Below, piece by piece: positions 15,292-24,245 of a stretch of DNA of 64,000 bases (within the stretch, counting starts at the first letter, position 1; every line of letters starts with the position of its first letter). Position numbers and translations under genes: made by a program. The notes under the pieces are model-generated. The model saw only the letters and a program-made list of their open reading frames with translations, was not told the DNA's origin and searched no databases. Origin of the DNA: Labilibaculum sp. (lineage in GTDB: Bacteria > Bacteroidota > Bacteroidia > Bacteroidales > Marinifilaceae); the NCBI RefSeq assembly GCF_963664555.1, contig NZ_OY761461.1:4195769-4259768 (forward strand). Reading direction: 5' to 3'.

Positions 15292-16608
15292 ATGGAAAAT
15301 TTATATAGAAACACAGCTCCAGAATTCAAAACCGTAGATAGCGTTGAAATTCTGCCCTCACGAAAACATTCGTTGAGCAACAACATTCCCGTTCACATTA
15401 TTAATGGTGGTAGTCAGGATGTAGTGAAAATTGAATTCATTTTTAATGCTGGAATCTGGCAGCAGAAAAAGCCGTTAATTGCTACTTTAACAAATACAAT
15501 GCTTAACGAGGGAACCTCCTCTTTAACTGCATCTGAAATTGCAGAGAAATTTGATTTTTTGGGAGCTCACATTGGGTTTTCGGCGAGCAAACATGATGCA
15601 AGTGTTACACTGTACAGCCTTAAAAAACATTTTTCTGAAACCCTTTCTTTAATTGCAGATCTAATTAAGAATTCCATTTTTCCCGAAAAAGAATTCAAAA
15701 CAATTCTAACCAATAAAAAACAGCAGTATCAAATTGATCATCAGAAAACAAATGTTTTAGCGAAAGAAAAATTCACCGAGATGATTTATGGAAAAAATCA
15801 TCCTTATGCAAACATTTATGATATTCGTGAATTTGACAATTGCAGTCTGCAAGATGTTAAAGAATTTTACAAAGAACATTACACACCTGACAATTGCCAC
15901 ATTATAATAGCTGGTAAGGTGGATGATAATGTATTAACTGAAGTTGAAGAGTTATTTGGTGAAACTAAATGGAGAAATCAAAGTCAGTCAATTGATTTCA
16001 ATCATAAAATAATTGGTTCAAAAGAAAAGTCCGCCTTCGTATGTAAAGATGATGCTGTTCAATCGACAATCCGAATTGGTCGCAAATTATTCACGAAAAC
16101 TCATCCCGATCATACGGGAATGCAACTTTTAAATCTAATACTTGGAGGTTATTTCGGATCACGATTGATGCAAAATATCCGGGAAGATAAAGGATATACC
16201 TACGGAATCAACTCCATCATACTCTCTCATTTAAAAGATGGCCATTTTGCAATTGTAACTGAGGTAGGCGCTGAGGTTTGTAAGGCTGCAATACAAGAAA
16301 TATTCGTTGAAATTAAGCGGTTAAGGGAAGAATTTGTCTCTGAAGAAGAGTTGACATTAGTGAAAAACTATATTTCAGGTGAAATGCTTCGAAATTTAGA
16401 CAGTCCTTTTGCCTTGTCGGATGGATTAAAAGGAAATTTACCTTTTGGTTTAGACAATACCTATTTTGCTCATTTTATTAAGGATTTAAAGGCTGTAACT
16501 GCAAAAAAAATAATGGAATTAGCGAATGAGTATTTGCAACCTGATGATCTTTACCTTATAGTATGCGGACCGAAGGAATGTGAAGAAGCCATTACTTTTC
16601 CAAAGTAA
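15292..16608 (+). CDS. M16-family peptidase-like protein (non-catalytic partner)
   Basis: Pairs with the upstream M16 subunit. The zinc motif is missing: the corresponding stretch reads LTNTMLNEGTSS. The substrate-binding signature of the non-catalytic half is intact: GGYFGSRLMQNIREDKGYTYGI, with its Arg and Tyr, near residue 295. The frame also opens at a TTG at 15256 inside the previous gene, but the ATG at 15292, 2 nt after that gene's stop, is the sensible start and gives 438 aa. The two genes are surely co-transcribed. Natural substrates of such pairs are usually small peptides or presequences; none is indicated here. Confidence 0.9.
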   Translation: MENLYRNTAPEFKTVDSVEILPSRKHSLSNNIPVHIINGGSQDVVKIEFIFNAGIWQQKKPLIATLTNTMLNEGTSSLTASEIAEKFDFLGAHIGFSASKHDASVTLYSLKKHFSETLSLIADLIKNSIFPEKEFKTILTNKKQQYQIDHQKTNVLAKEKFTEMIYGKNHPYANIYDIREFDNCSLQDVKEFYKEHYTPDNCHIIIAGKVDDNVLTEVEELFGETKWRNQSQSIDFNHKIIGSKEKSAFVCKDDAVQSTIRIGRKLFTKTHPDHTGMQLLNLILGGYFGSRLMQNIREDKGYTYGINSIILSHLKDGHFAIVTEVGAEVCKAAIQEIFVEIKRLREEFVSEEELTLVKNYISGEMLRNLDSPFALSDGLKGNLPFGLDNTYFAHFIKDLKAVTAKKIMELANEYLQPDDLYLIVCGPKECEEAITFPK

Positions 16609-16791
16609 TTCCTTTTTTTGCCAAACAGAATGATACATCAGTTTAATGTATAGTAATTTGCTGCAAACTTCACATATAAGTGATTACCTGCAAAAAAAAA
16701 GGCAAACAAGTCCTATATTTAGTATCTTAAAATTATAAGATTTTGCTACTTTTAATTGTTGCAACGATATATACAGAACAAACAGGTTTTT

Positions 16792-19038
16792 ATGAGTGGT
16801 GAGACCGAAAAAGATAAACAACTAATACTTGACGCCTACGAGGAACTTTTGAAACATTGCAAAAGAAGCCGTGAGCCTGAGAGTAAACAATTGATAGATA
16901 AAGCTTTCCATTTTGCCTGGGAAGCTCATAAGGGCGTGCGCCGTAAATCAGGAGAGCCCTATGTACTGCATCCAATTTCTGTAGCTCAAATTGTAGCAGA
17001 AGAAATGGGTTTGGGTACTAAGTCCATTGTATCTTCCTTACTGCATGATGTAGTTGAAGATACCGAATATACACTTGAAGATATCCAAAATCATTTTGGT
17101 GAAAAAGTTGCCCAAATTGTTGATGGTCTGACTAAAATTTCAGACGTATTTGATCAACAAACCTCAATGCAGGCAGAAAATTTCAGAAAAATGCTATTAA
17201 CCCTGTCCGACGATTTAAGGGTAATTCTGATAAAAATGGCTGACAGACTGCACAATATGCGCACTTTGAATTCAATGCCATTGCGCAAGCAAATGAAAAT
17301 TGCCGGCGAAACACTATTCCTTTTTGCCCCTTTAGCACATAGAATGGGATTGTATTCTATTAAATCTGAATTAGAAGATTTAAGTCTGAGATATGAACAC
17401 CCGGATGACTTTGACAACATTTCTAAAAAGATTATAGAACAAGAAACAAAGCAGCAAAAAATAATAGAAAGCATAATTGCTCCCATTGAGGAGAAACTGA
17501 AGCAAGCAGATATTCAATGCTCCATTAAAAACCGACCAAGGTCAATTTTCTCTATATGGAATAAAATTGAAACTCAGAATACCAGTATTGAAGAAATTTA
17601 CGATCTCATTTCCGTTCGGGTCGTTTTCACACCAAAAATTGGTGTTCCTGAGAAAAACCAATGTTGGAACATTTACTCCCTTATTACCGACATTTACAAA
17701 CCCAAACCAGAACGTATCAGGGATTGGGTTAGTACACCTAAAGCCAACGGCTACCAGGCTCTGCACGTAACAGCTATGGGACCTCAGGGAAAATGGATCG
17801 AATTTCAGATAAGAACAGAGAAAATGGATGACATCGCAGAAAAAGGTTTTGCAGTTCATTCCAAATACAATACCATTGGAAACGGTGAGTCTGAATTAGA
17901 TAAATGGCTAAACGATGTTCGTGAAATCTTAGATAATCCGGAAGCTGATGCAATGGCTTTTCTCGACGAATTTAAATTGAATTTATTTTCGAAGGAAATT
18001 CAGGTTTTTACACCTAAAGGTCAAATTCGCACCTTACCGAAAAAAGCCACGACCCTTGATTTTGCCTACGATATCCATACAGATATTGGAAATCATTGTA
18101 TTGGAGCGAAAGTAAATCATCGGTTGGTTCCATTAAGCCATGAATTAAAAAGTGGTGATCAGGTAGAAATTTTAACCTCTGAAAAACAAGCACCCAAATA
18201 TGAATGGATCGAATTTGTAATCACTGCCCGCGCAAAGTCTAAAATTAAATCAGCCTTTAAAAAAGAAAGAAAAGAATACACTATAAAAGGTGCCAGAATG
18301 CTAGAAGACCAATTATCTGACAGCGGTCTTCTTCTAAATGCGAAAGCATTTAGAAAAATGCTGGAACACTACAAGCTTTCAAATAAAGAAGAATTATTTT
18401 ATAAAATTGGTTTGGGAAAAATCAATATTAACGAAATTGATGGTGTCGTTCGAAAAAAATCAAAAAGCAAATTTATCAAGTATTGGAAACTTCAGTTTTT
18501 TGGAGGTTCGGGGGAAAATGAGGACGAAGAAATCCTTGAAACCCCTAATTCAAAACCAGAACTTGATAAAAAGAAAACCCTTATGCTTACAGAGTTAGCT
18601 GCTAATGAGAGCTACAAAATAGCATCTTGCTGCAAACCAATACCTGGCGACGAAGTTCTTGGCTATCTGGATATGGCTAATAACGTAACCATCCACAAAA
18701 GGAAATGCCCCAATGCATTAAAGTTAATGTCAAGCCAGGGCGATCGTATTCTTGCTGCAGACTGGACCAGTCATAGATTAATGTCTTTTCTCGCCATTAT
18801 TGAATTAACCGGAATTGATAAAATTGGTATTGTTAATGAAGTTACTAATGTTATCTCTAAAGATCATGATGTAAATATGCGCTCGCTGCACTTTGAAAGC
18901 CATGATGGTGTGTTTGAGGGCTTAATCCATCTCTATGTTCACAACACTGAAGATCTTAACAATTTAATTATGAAACTTATCAAGATCAAAGGTCTTGATA
19001 ATGTGAAACGTATCGAGAATATTGAAGAATACAGCTAA
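16792..19038 (+). CDS. rel: Bifunctional (p)ppGpp synthetase/hydrolase (Rel/SpoT)
   Basis: Stringent-response enzyme. Domain order is HD hydrolase (about 30-200, with LLHDVVEDTEYT and an intact HD pair), synthetase (about 240-370, with RPRSIFSIWNKI, EEIYDLISVRVVF and YQALHVT), TGS (about 410-470, FTPKGQIRTLPKKATTLDFAYDIH), a Cys-containing helical region (IASCCKPIPGDEVLGY) and a C-terminal ACT domain. Both catalytic halves look intact, so it should make and degrade the alarmone. The frame opens at a TTG at 16756; the ATG at 16792 (about 748 aa) is preferred. It is followed by a Fur-type gene after about 100 nt. Confidence 0.95.
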   Translation: MSGETEKDKQLILDAYEELLKHCKRSREPESKQLIDKAFHFAWEAHKGVRRKSGEPYVLHPISVAQIVAEEMGLGTKSIVSSLLHDVVEDTEYTLEDIQNHFGEKVAQIVDGLTKISDVFDQQTSMQAENFRKMLLTLSDDLRVILIKMADRLHNMRTLNSMPLRKQMKIAGETLFLFAPLAHRMGLYSIKSELEDLSLRYEHPDDFDNISKKIIEQETKQQKIIESIIAPIEEKLKQADIQCSIKNRPRSIFSIWNKIETQNTSIEEIYDLISVRVVFTPKIGVPEKNQCWNIYSLITDIYKPKPERIRDWVSTPKANGYQALHVTAMGPQGKWIEFQIRTEKMDDIAEKGFAVHSKYNTIGNGESELDKWLNDVREILDNPEADAMAFLDEFKLNLFSKEIQVFTPKGQIRTLPKKATTLDFAYDIHTDIGNHCIGAKVNHRLVPLSHELKSGDQVEILTSEKQAPKYEWIEFVITARAKSKIKSAFKKERKEYTIKGARMLEDQLSDSGLLLNAKAFRKMLEHYKLSNKEELFYKIGLGKININEIDGVVRKKSKSKFIKYWKLQFFGGSGENEDEEILETPNSKPELDKKKTLMLTELAANESYKIASCCKPIPGDEVLGYLDMANNVTIHKRKCPNALKLMSSQGDRILAADWTSHRLMSFLAIIELTGIDKIGIVNEVTNVISKDHDVNMRSLHFESHDGVFEGLIHLYVHNTEDLNNLIMKLIKIKGLDNVKRIENIEEYS

Positions 19039-19139
19039 ATTAAAATTTATTCTAAATAAGCTTTCAGTTCTAAAAAAAATCACTATTTTAGACCCATTAT
19101 TTTAAATTAGATTAGATAACACCTAGGTTATTTTTTGAT

Positions 19140-19598
19140 ATGAGCAACGAAGACACTAAAGAAATTGTTAAGAAGATGTTTACAGAATATCTTCAGAAAA
19201 AGGGACATCGAAAGACTCCGGAAAGATACGCAATACTAGATGAGATATATTCCCGGGAAGGACACTTCGATATTGAATCTCTTTATATTTTTATGAAAAA
19301 TAAAAATTATCGCGTTAGTAGAGCAACCCTTTACAATACTATAGATCTTCTTTTAGATTGTAAATTGGTAGTTAAGCACCAATTTGGCAAAAATATCGCT
19401 CAATTCGAAAAAGCATATGACAGCAACAAGCACGATCATTTGATCTGTATCCGTTGTGGCAAAGTACTTGAATTTTGCGATACCCGTTTAGAGGATGTTC
19501 GTAAAAATGTTTCCGATGATATGGATTTCAAAGTTTCTCATCATTCCTTATATATTTACGGAACATGTCAAGAATGTCGAAAAATTGAAACCAATTAA
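19140..19598 (+). CDS. fur: Fur-family metal-responsive transcriptional regulator
   Basis: A 152-aa winged-helix repressor. The N-terminal HTH includes HRKTPERYAILDEIYSREGHFD and YRVSRATLYNTIDLLLD. The C-terminal dimerisation/metal region has KHDHLICIRCGKVLEFCD and YGTCQECRK, giving a regulatory His cluster and the two CxxC pairs of the structural zinc site. It could be Fur (iron), Zur (zinc) or PerR (peroxide); the sequence does not settle it, though the long N-terminus and this gene order (Rel, Fur, PurA) are common in Bacteroidota for a protein annotated as Fur. A terminator follows. Confidence 0.88.
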   Translation: MSNEDTKEIVKKMFTEYLQKKGHRKTPERYAILDEIYSREGHFDIESLYIFMKNKNYRVSRATLYNTIDLLLDCKLVVKHQFGKNIAQFEKAYDSNKHDHLICIRCGKVLEFCDTRLEDVRKNVSDDMDFKVSHHSLYIYGTCQECRKIETN

Positions 19599-19622
19599 TT
19601 TATCAACAATAAATATCTCTAA

Positions 19623-19648
19623 AAACCTCTATAACCGGAGGTTTTTTT
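19623..19648 (+). terminator. Intrinsic terminator after the Fur-family gene
   Basis: Stem AAACCTC/GAGGTTT with an 8-nt loop and a T-run at 19642-19648. Confidence 0.8.
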
Positions 19649-19709
19649 ATGCCCAAAATTGACTTATCAACAAGACCCGTTTTCCTCTTCACGGAATAAA
19701 AATATTTAT

Positions 19710-19717
19710 TACCTTTG
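19710..19717 (+). promoter_or_regulatory. Candidate -7 promoter box for purA
   Basis: TACCTTTG fits TAnnTTTG. It would produce a leader of about 115-120 nt that includes the stem-loop at 19749-19816. Confidence 0.5.
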
Positions 19718-19748
19718 ACTGTTAAAACTTGTAAGTATTCTTCAAGAT

Positions 19749-19816
19749 TTAACAACATACCCCAAACCATTTTTATAAATCCAATCATAAAATTGGTTTG
19801 GATAATTACTTGTTAA
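19749..19816 (+). promoter_or_regulatory. Nested stem-loop in the purA leader
   Basis: Outer stem TTAACAA (19749-19755) with TTGTTAA (19810-19816) and inner stem CCAAACCA (19762-19769) with TGGTTTGG (19794-19801), loop 24 nt, ending 25 nt before the purA ATG. No T-run follows, so it is not a plain terminator; it could act on translation or RNA stability. No known riboswitch was recognised. Confidence 0.45.
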
Positions 19817-19841
19817 GATTTACTATCAAATTATTAGACAG

Positions 19842-21113
19842 ATGAAAGTTGATGTACTTTTAGGCCTCCAATGGGGAGATGAAGGTAAAGGAAAAGTTGT
19901 GGATGTACTAACCCCAAAGTACGATTTTATCACCCGTTTTCAGGGTGGCCCCAACGCAGGACACACTTTGGAATTTAATGAAATAAAGCACGTTCTGCAT
20001 ACAATTCCTTCCGGGATCTTCCGCGATGATAAGATTAACGTTATTGGAAATGGTGTTGTTATCGACCCGGTAATTTTCAAGAAAGAAATTGAAGGAATAA
20101 AAAAACTTGGAATCAATCTATCCAAAACCTTATTTATTTCGAAGAAGGCTCATTTAATTTTACCTTCTCACAGAATTCTTGATGCGGCATCTGAAGCGGC
20201 TAAAGGGAAATCAAAAATTGGATCAACCCTTAAAGGAATTGGACCAACCTATATGGATAAAACCGGAAGAAACGGTTTGCGTGTGGGAGATATCAAATTA
20301 AACTTCAAAGAAAAATACGACTCGTTAGTTGACAAGCACCGTTTAATGCTTGACAAACTTTATGAGTTTGATTACGACATTTCTGAATATGAAACCGAAT
20401 GGTTTGAAGGCATCAAAGTTTTAGCTGAATTTCAGTTAATCGACAGTGAACAATTTCTTAATGATGCTCTTAAAGATGGTAAATCAATTCTTGCAGAAGG
20501 TGCACAGGGAACTATGCTGGATGTTGACTTTGGATCCTATCCATTTGTAACTTCATCGAACACTGTTTGTGCCGGAGCTTGTACTGGTTTAGGTATTGCA
20601 CCGAATCGAATTGGCAGAGTTATTGGTATCTTCAAAGCATATTGCACAAGAGTTGGTATGGGACCATTTCCAACTGAGCTTTTTGATGCTGATGGAGATT
20701 TGTTAAGAGCTAAAGGAAATGAATTTGGATCGACAACCGGTCGTGCCAGAAGATGCGGTTGGTTGGATCTTGTTGCTCTTAAGTATTCGATCATGATTAA
20801 CGGCGTTACTGAATTAACCATGATGAAATCGGATGTAATGGACGATTTTGACACCATTAAAATTTGTACATCTTACCTTGTAAATGGTGAAGAAGTTGAG
20901 CATGTTCCTTATGAAATGACTGACGATATCAAACCTGTTTACACAGAGTTTAAAGGTTGGAAAACTGATATGACTGCTGTTACTCATGAGAATGAGTTCC
21001 CTGAAGAATTTAATGCTTACATTAATTTTATTGAGGAAGAAACCGGAGTAACTGTTAAAATTGTTTCTGTTGGTCCAAACAGAGCTCAAACTATTGAAAG
21101 AATGCTTGATTAA
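19842..21113 (+). CDS. purA: Adenylosuccinate synthetase
   Basis: Converts IMP, aspartate and GTP to adenylosuccinate, the first committed step to AMP. The GTP-binding loop and catalytic residues appear at the N-terminus (LQWGDEGKGKVVD, then FQGGPNAGHT with the catalytic His). Later motifs include KGIGPTYMDKTGRNGLRVGD, AEGAQGTMLDVDFGSYPFVTSSN and GSTTGRARRCGWLD. At 423 aa it matches the family. It has a structured leader and a strong terminator and is probably monocistronic. Confidence 0.97.
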   Translation: MKVDVLLGLQWGDEGKGKVVDVLTPKYDFITRFQGGPNAGHTLEFNEIKHVLHTIPSGIFRDDKINVIGNGVVIDPVIFKKEIEGIKKLGINLSKTLFISKKAHLILPSHRILDAASEAAKGKSKIGSTLKGIGPTYMDKTGRNGLRVGDIKLNFKEKYDSLVDKHRLMLDKLYEFDYDISEYETEWFEGIKVLAEFQLIDSEQFLNDALKDGKSILAEGAQGTMLDVDFGSYPFVTSSNTVCAGACTGLGIAPNRIGRVIGIFKAYCTRVGMGPFPTELFDADGDLLRAKGNEFGSTTGRARRCGWLDLVALKYSIMINGVTELTMMKSDVMDDFDTIKICTSYLVNGEEVEHVPYEMTDDIKPVYTEFKGWKTDMTAVTHENEFPEEFNAYINFIEEETGVTVKIVSVGPNRAQTIERMLD

Positions 21114-21152
21114 TCAGGCACAACAATAAAAGTCTGTTAAGACTCACAAAAA

Positions 21153-21185
21153 AAACCTGTTTGAAAATCAAACAGGTTTTTTTTT
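21153..21185 (+). terminator. Intrinsic terminator of purA
   Basis: Stem AACCTGTTTG/CAAACAGGTT with a short AAAAT loop and a T-run into 21185. The preceding A-run also lets it work on the minus strand for the converging gene. Confidence 0.9.
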
Positions 21186-21200
21186 AATTCTGTAAAAACA

Positions 21201-22343
21201 TTATTTGCTTACATTTTTGATTGAGCCTAAATCAGGAAAAAATTCAATACTGTAATTTTCGTTCAACAGTACTTCAGCAGGCATATTCGCTATTTTTCCA
21301 AACTGTGCAATCGGCATTCTATTCTGAAATAAAATTTCTTTCCCATTAGAAATAGAGACATCAGCCATTCCAGGAATTCGATAAAATATTTGCTTCTGAG
21401 GAACAAGTCCAACTGTTGGAATAATTGCCAACTCTCTTGTTATCTCTAAATTTTTAAAATCAACACGAATTGGTTTTCCGCCCAAATCATTAACTCCAAC
21501 CGGGCCAGATTGCGGAGACATTCGGAAAATCACCCCGCCATTTTCACCATTTTTAGGAGTAAATAAAAACTGAAAATTCTCTATAAAACCAACTCTCTTA
21601 CCAATAAATAGTGATAAATATTCATTTTCCAATTTTTCCAATTCTTTAATAATTATCTCATAAGCCTTTCCGTCAGGAGGCAATACTTCATAATTGGCAG
21701 TTAATATTTTAAATCTTCTTTTTCTTAACTTAAATATCTGATGAGCGGCTTCTTCCGCTTTTTCCTCCAATGACTTTACCAAGGCTTGCTTTTCCAGAAC
21801 CGGAACTTTTACAAAAGCGGTATCAGTTTCCACCACTTTAAATATGGTATCCTCTTTATACTTTATTATTGGATCGATCGAAAACTTTCCGTATTCTATA
21901 TCAATCTTATCATCAGCAATAAAAACCAATTTCTTTTCTTCTTTCAATAACATTTTCTTCTCCAAATTAAAACCTCTGATTAATCCGGTAGGAGTCAAAG
22001 AAATTAAACTAGGTTCATAATCCACGGAAGTGGTAATTTTATGATATTCTTCCGGATCTACCTCGCCGTGAGAAGAAACATCAATGGATTTTAGTTCCCA
22101 CTCCACTCCATCGGCAGAAACAACATCCGAGATGTTCAGATATTTTTTCGCATATTCGGCAAAAGGACCTCTTTTTAAAATTGTTTTTTCTGCAGTCACA
22201 TCAAGTTTTAAAACGGTTTGAGGCAATGCATACACTACTGTATTAGGAGTATCCAGCGTTTTTCTTTTTTGAGCACCGGCATACCACTGACAGGAAATTA
22301 CAACAAGTAATCCCAATAAAATTCTAAGAATCATTCGGTTCAT
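21201..22343 (-). CDS. DUF4831-like secreted protein, unknown function
   Basis: A 380-aa protein with an N-terminal signal (MNRMILRILLGLLVVISCQWYAGAQ), so exported; a Cys lies in the hydrophobic stretch but the lipobox is poor. Segments such as VVYALPQTVLKLDVTAEKTILKRGPFAEYAKKYL and the C-terminal GVIFRMSPQSGPV...YRIPGMADVSI fit my memory of the Bacteroidota family DUF4831, which has no assigned function; the match was not checked. It lies 75 nt downstream of the NAD(P)HX repair gene on the same strand. The repeated Lys/Glu-rich middle (about 190-240) is probably helical. Confidence 0.65.
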   Translation of the reverse strand: MNRMILRILLGLLVVISCQWYAGAQKRKTLDTPNTVVYALPQTVLKLDVTAEKTILKRGPFAEYAKKYLNISDVVSADGVEWELKSIDVSSHGEVDPEEYHKITTSVDYEPSLISLTPTGLIRGFNLEKKMLLKEEKKLVFIADDKIDIEYGKFSIDPIIKYKEDTIFKVVETDTAFVKVPVLEKQALVKSLEEKAEEAAHQIFKLRKRRFKILTANYEVLPPDGKAYEIIIKELEKLENEYLSLFIGKRVGFIENFQFLFTPKNGENGGVIFRMSPQSGPVGVNDLGGKPIRVDFKNLEITRELAIIPTVGLVPQKQIFYRIPGMADVSISNGKEILFQNRMPIAQFGKIANMPAEVLLNENYSIEFFPDLGSIKNVSK

Positions 22344-22418
22344 TACAATCTGAATTTTTTGTTTAAAATCGTCTAACTAAAACTAAGGATGAATACTATC
22401 TAATAATTACACAATAGC

Positions 22419-23933
22419 TTACTGTTTTTTTAAGTACAACCATGCTTTTGGTAAATAGTCAACAATATCACTGGCAGTAAGTCCTTCTACACCAACATCT
22501 ACAGAAGCTAAATCTCCCGCTAAACCATGCAGATAAACTCCGATTATTGCAGCAATATGTGATGAGTAGCCCTGCGACAACAAAGATAATATTATTCCAG
22601 TTAACACATCACCGCTGCCAGCTGTTGCCATTCCCGGATTACCTGTAGGATTAAAATAACAAGTTCCTTCCGGACAGCAAATAGCCGTATACGCTCCTTT
22701 TAACAGTAAGGTCAATCCATGCTCTTTTGCAAATTCACACTGCATGCAGTTGCGGGTATAACTATCGCCGCTTTTACCTACCAAACGTTCAAACTCCTTA
22801 ACATGTGGTGTGAAAATGCTGCCTAATGGCAATTCTTCTTTAAGTTCAGGATGCTCTCCTATGATATTAATCGCATCGGCATCTATTACCATCGGAACTT
22901 TTACTTCCTTTAAAAGATCAATCATTGCCTTAAAAGAATTCTGCTTTTTATCAATTCCCGGACCAATAGCAACTGCCTTAAATTGGCTTAAATCAGGATA
23001 TTCTGTAAAAATAATATCTGAACGATCGATACTAACCATAGCTTCGGGGACAGATGTTTGCATAATTTGATACCCAAAACGTGGAATGTGCGTGGTTAAC
23101 AAACCAATTCCTGAACGTAAACTAGCACGGGAAGCCAGTATTGCAGCCCCCATTTTTCCGTAACTTCCACTTATAAGCAATCCATGACCGTAAGTCCCCT
23201 TATGATCAAATTTTTTCCTGGGCATTAATAAAGACTTCACAAACTCTCTACTTAGTATTTTGTAAGCAGTGGGTTCTGTTTTAATTATTTCAGGATGCAA
23301 CCCAATTGGCAAAACTTCCCATTCACCAACATATTCAGCATTTTCGGGAAAAAGAAATGCCAATTTGGGAAATTGAAAACTTAAGGTATAATCGGCCCGT
23401 ACAATTCCTCTCAAATTATTTTTGGAGTTATCCTCTCCCATCAGCCCAGATGGAATATCAATGGCAATAACTTTTGCATCACTGGTATTTATTGCTTTCA
23501 CAACATCCAACGCCAATTCTTCCAATGGTCTTGATAAACCTGAACCAAAAATTGCATCAACAACTATGTCATCTTTAAAAAGCCATGGCATCGATTCAAT
23601 CGAAGTCATTTCATACAAATCCAATGTATTCAAATTTCTTATCCGCTCCAGATTCGCCTCAGCTTCATCCGATATCTTATCGGTTATTCGAAGCACAAAT
23701 ACTTCAACAGCATAATTCTTATCAGCCAACATGCGTGCCAAGGCTAATCCATCTCCTCCATTATTTCCCGGACCAACAAAAACCTTGCAACTTTGAGGAG
23801 CAGGAAAATGTGAAATAATCCACTTAAAAATTTGCCCCGCGGCTCGTTCCATTAAATCGATGGAAGATATTGGTTCATGCTCTATGGTGTAGGCATCAAT
23901 CTCAGCAATTTGTCTGGCAGTAAATATTTTCAT
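22419..23933 (-). CDS. nnr: Bifunctional NAD(P)H-hydrate epimerase / ADP-dependent NAD(P)H-hydrate dehydratase
   Basis: Repairs hydrated NADH/NADPH. The N-terminal YjeF_N epimerase domain (about 1-215) includes MERAAGQIFKWI and VGPGNNGGDGLALARML; the C-terminal kinase-fold dehydratase (about 225-500) includes KGTYGHGLLISGSYGKMGAAILA and GNPGMATAGSGDVLTGI, the ADP/substrate loop with its catalytic Asp. The frame extends upstream to 23987, but the Met at 23933 (MKIFTARQIAEID) is where the family starts, giving about 504 aa. Fusion of the two activities is usual in bacteria. Confidence 0.95.
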   Translation of the reverse strand: MKIFTARQIAEIDAYTIEHEPISSIDLMERAAGQIFKWIISHFPAPQSCKVFVGPGNNGGDGLALARMLADKNYAVEVFVLRITDKISDEAEANLERIRNLNTLDLYEMTSIESMPWLFKDDIVVDAIFGSGLSRPLEELALDVVKAINTSDAKVIAIDIPSGLMGEDNSKNNLRGIVRADYTLSFQFPKLAFLFPENAEYVGEWEVLPIGLHPEIIKTEPTAYKILSREFVKSLLMPRKKFDHKGTYGHGLLISGSYGKMGAAILASRASLRSGIGLLTTHIPRFGYQIMQTSVPEAMVSIDRSDIIFTEYPDLSQFKAVAIGPGIDKKQNSFKAMIDLLKEVKVPMVIDADAINIIGEHPELKEELPLGSIFTPHVKEFERLVGKSGDSYTRNCMQCEFAKEHGLTLLLKGAYTAICCPEGTCYFNPTGNPGMATAGSGDVLTGIILSLLSQGYSSHIAAIIGVYLHGLAGDLASVDVGVEGLTASDIVDYLPKAWLYLKKQ

Positions 23934-24189
23934 TATTATCGGGTTTTGAATCGTTAAATGATAGGTTCTACAAAAGTTAATAAACAAAACATTACAATCT
24001 GATAATACCTAAATAGTTCAAGTATCTAATTTAGGCTTGCTATCGTAATCTTTTTTTTTGTTTAAATGCCTTACGTATTGAATGCCTTTATCAAAGATAC
24101 TAAACTTTCAATAACCAATTCTACTTACGAAAACGTTTTAAATAGATTCATTCTGGTAACAAATCCTTACTGTCTTCTGTTTTTTTCTA

Positions 24190-24197
24190 TATATTTG
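24190..24197 (+). promoter_or_regulatory. Candidate -7 promoter box for the peptide transporter gene
   Basis: TATATTTG fits TAnnTTTG and lies 48 nt before the ATG. A palindrome AAAACGTTTT (24130-24139) lies about 50 nt further upstream and could be an operator. Confidence 0.5.
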
Positions 24198-24245
24198 TCA
24201 ATCTTAAAACTGAAACTTTACTTTTATAATTAAAAACTAACATTT

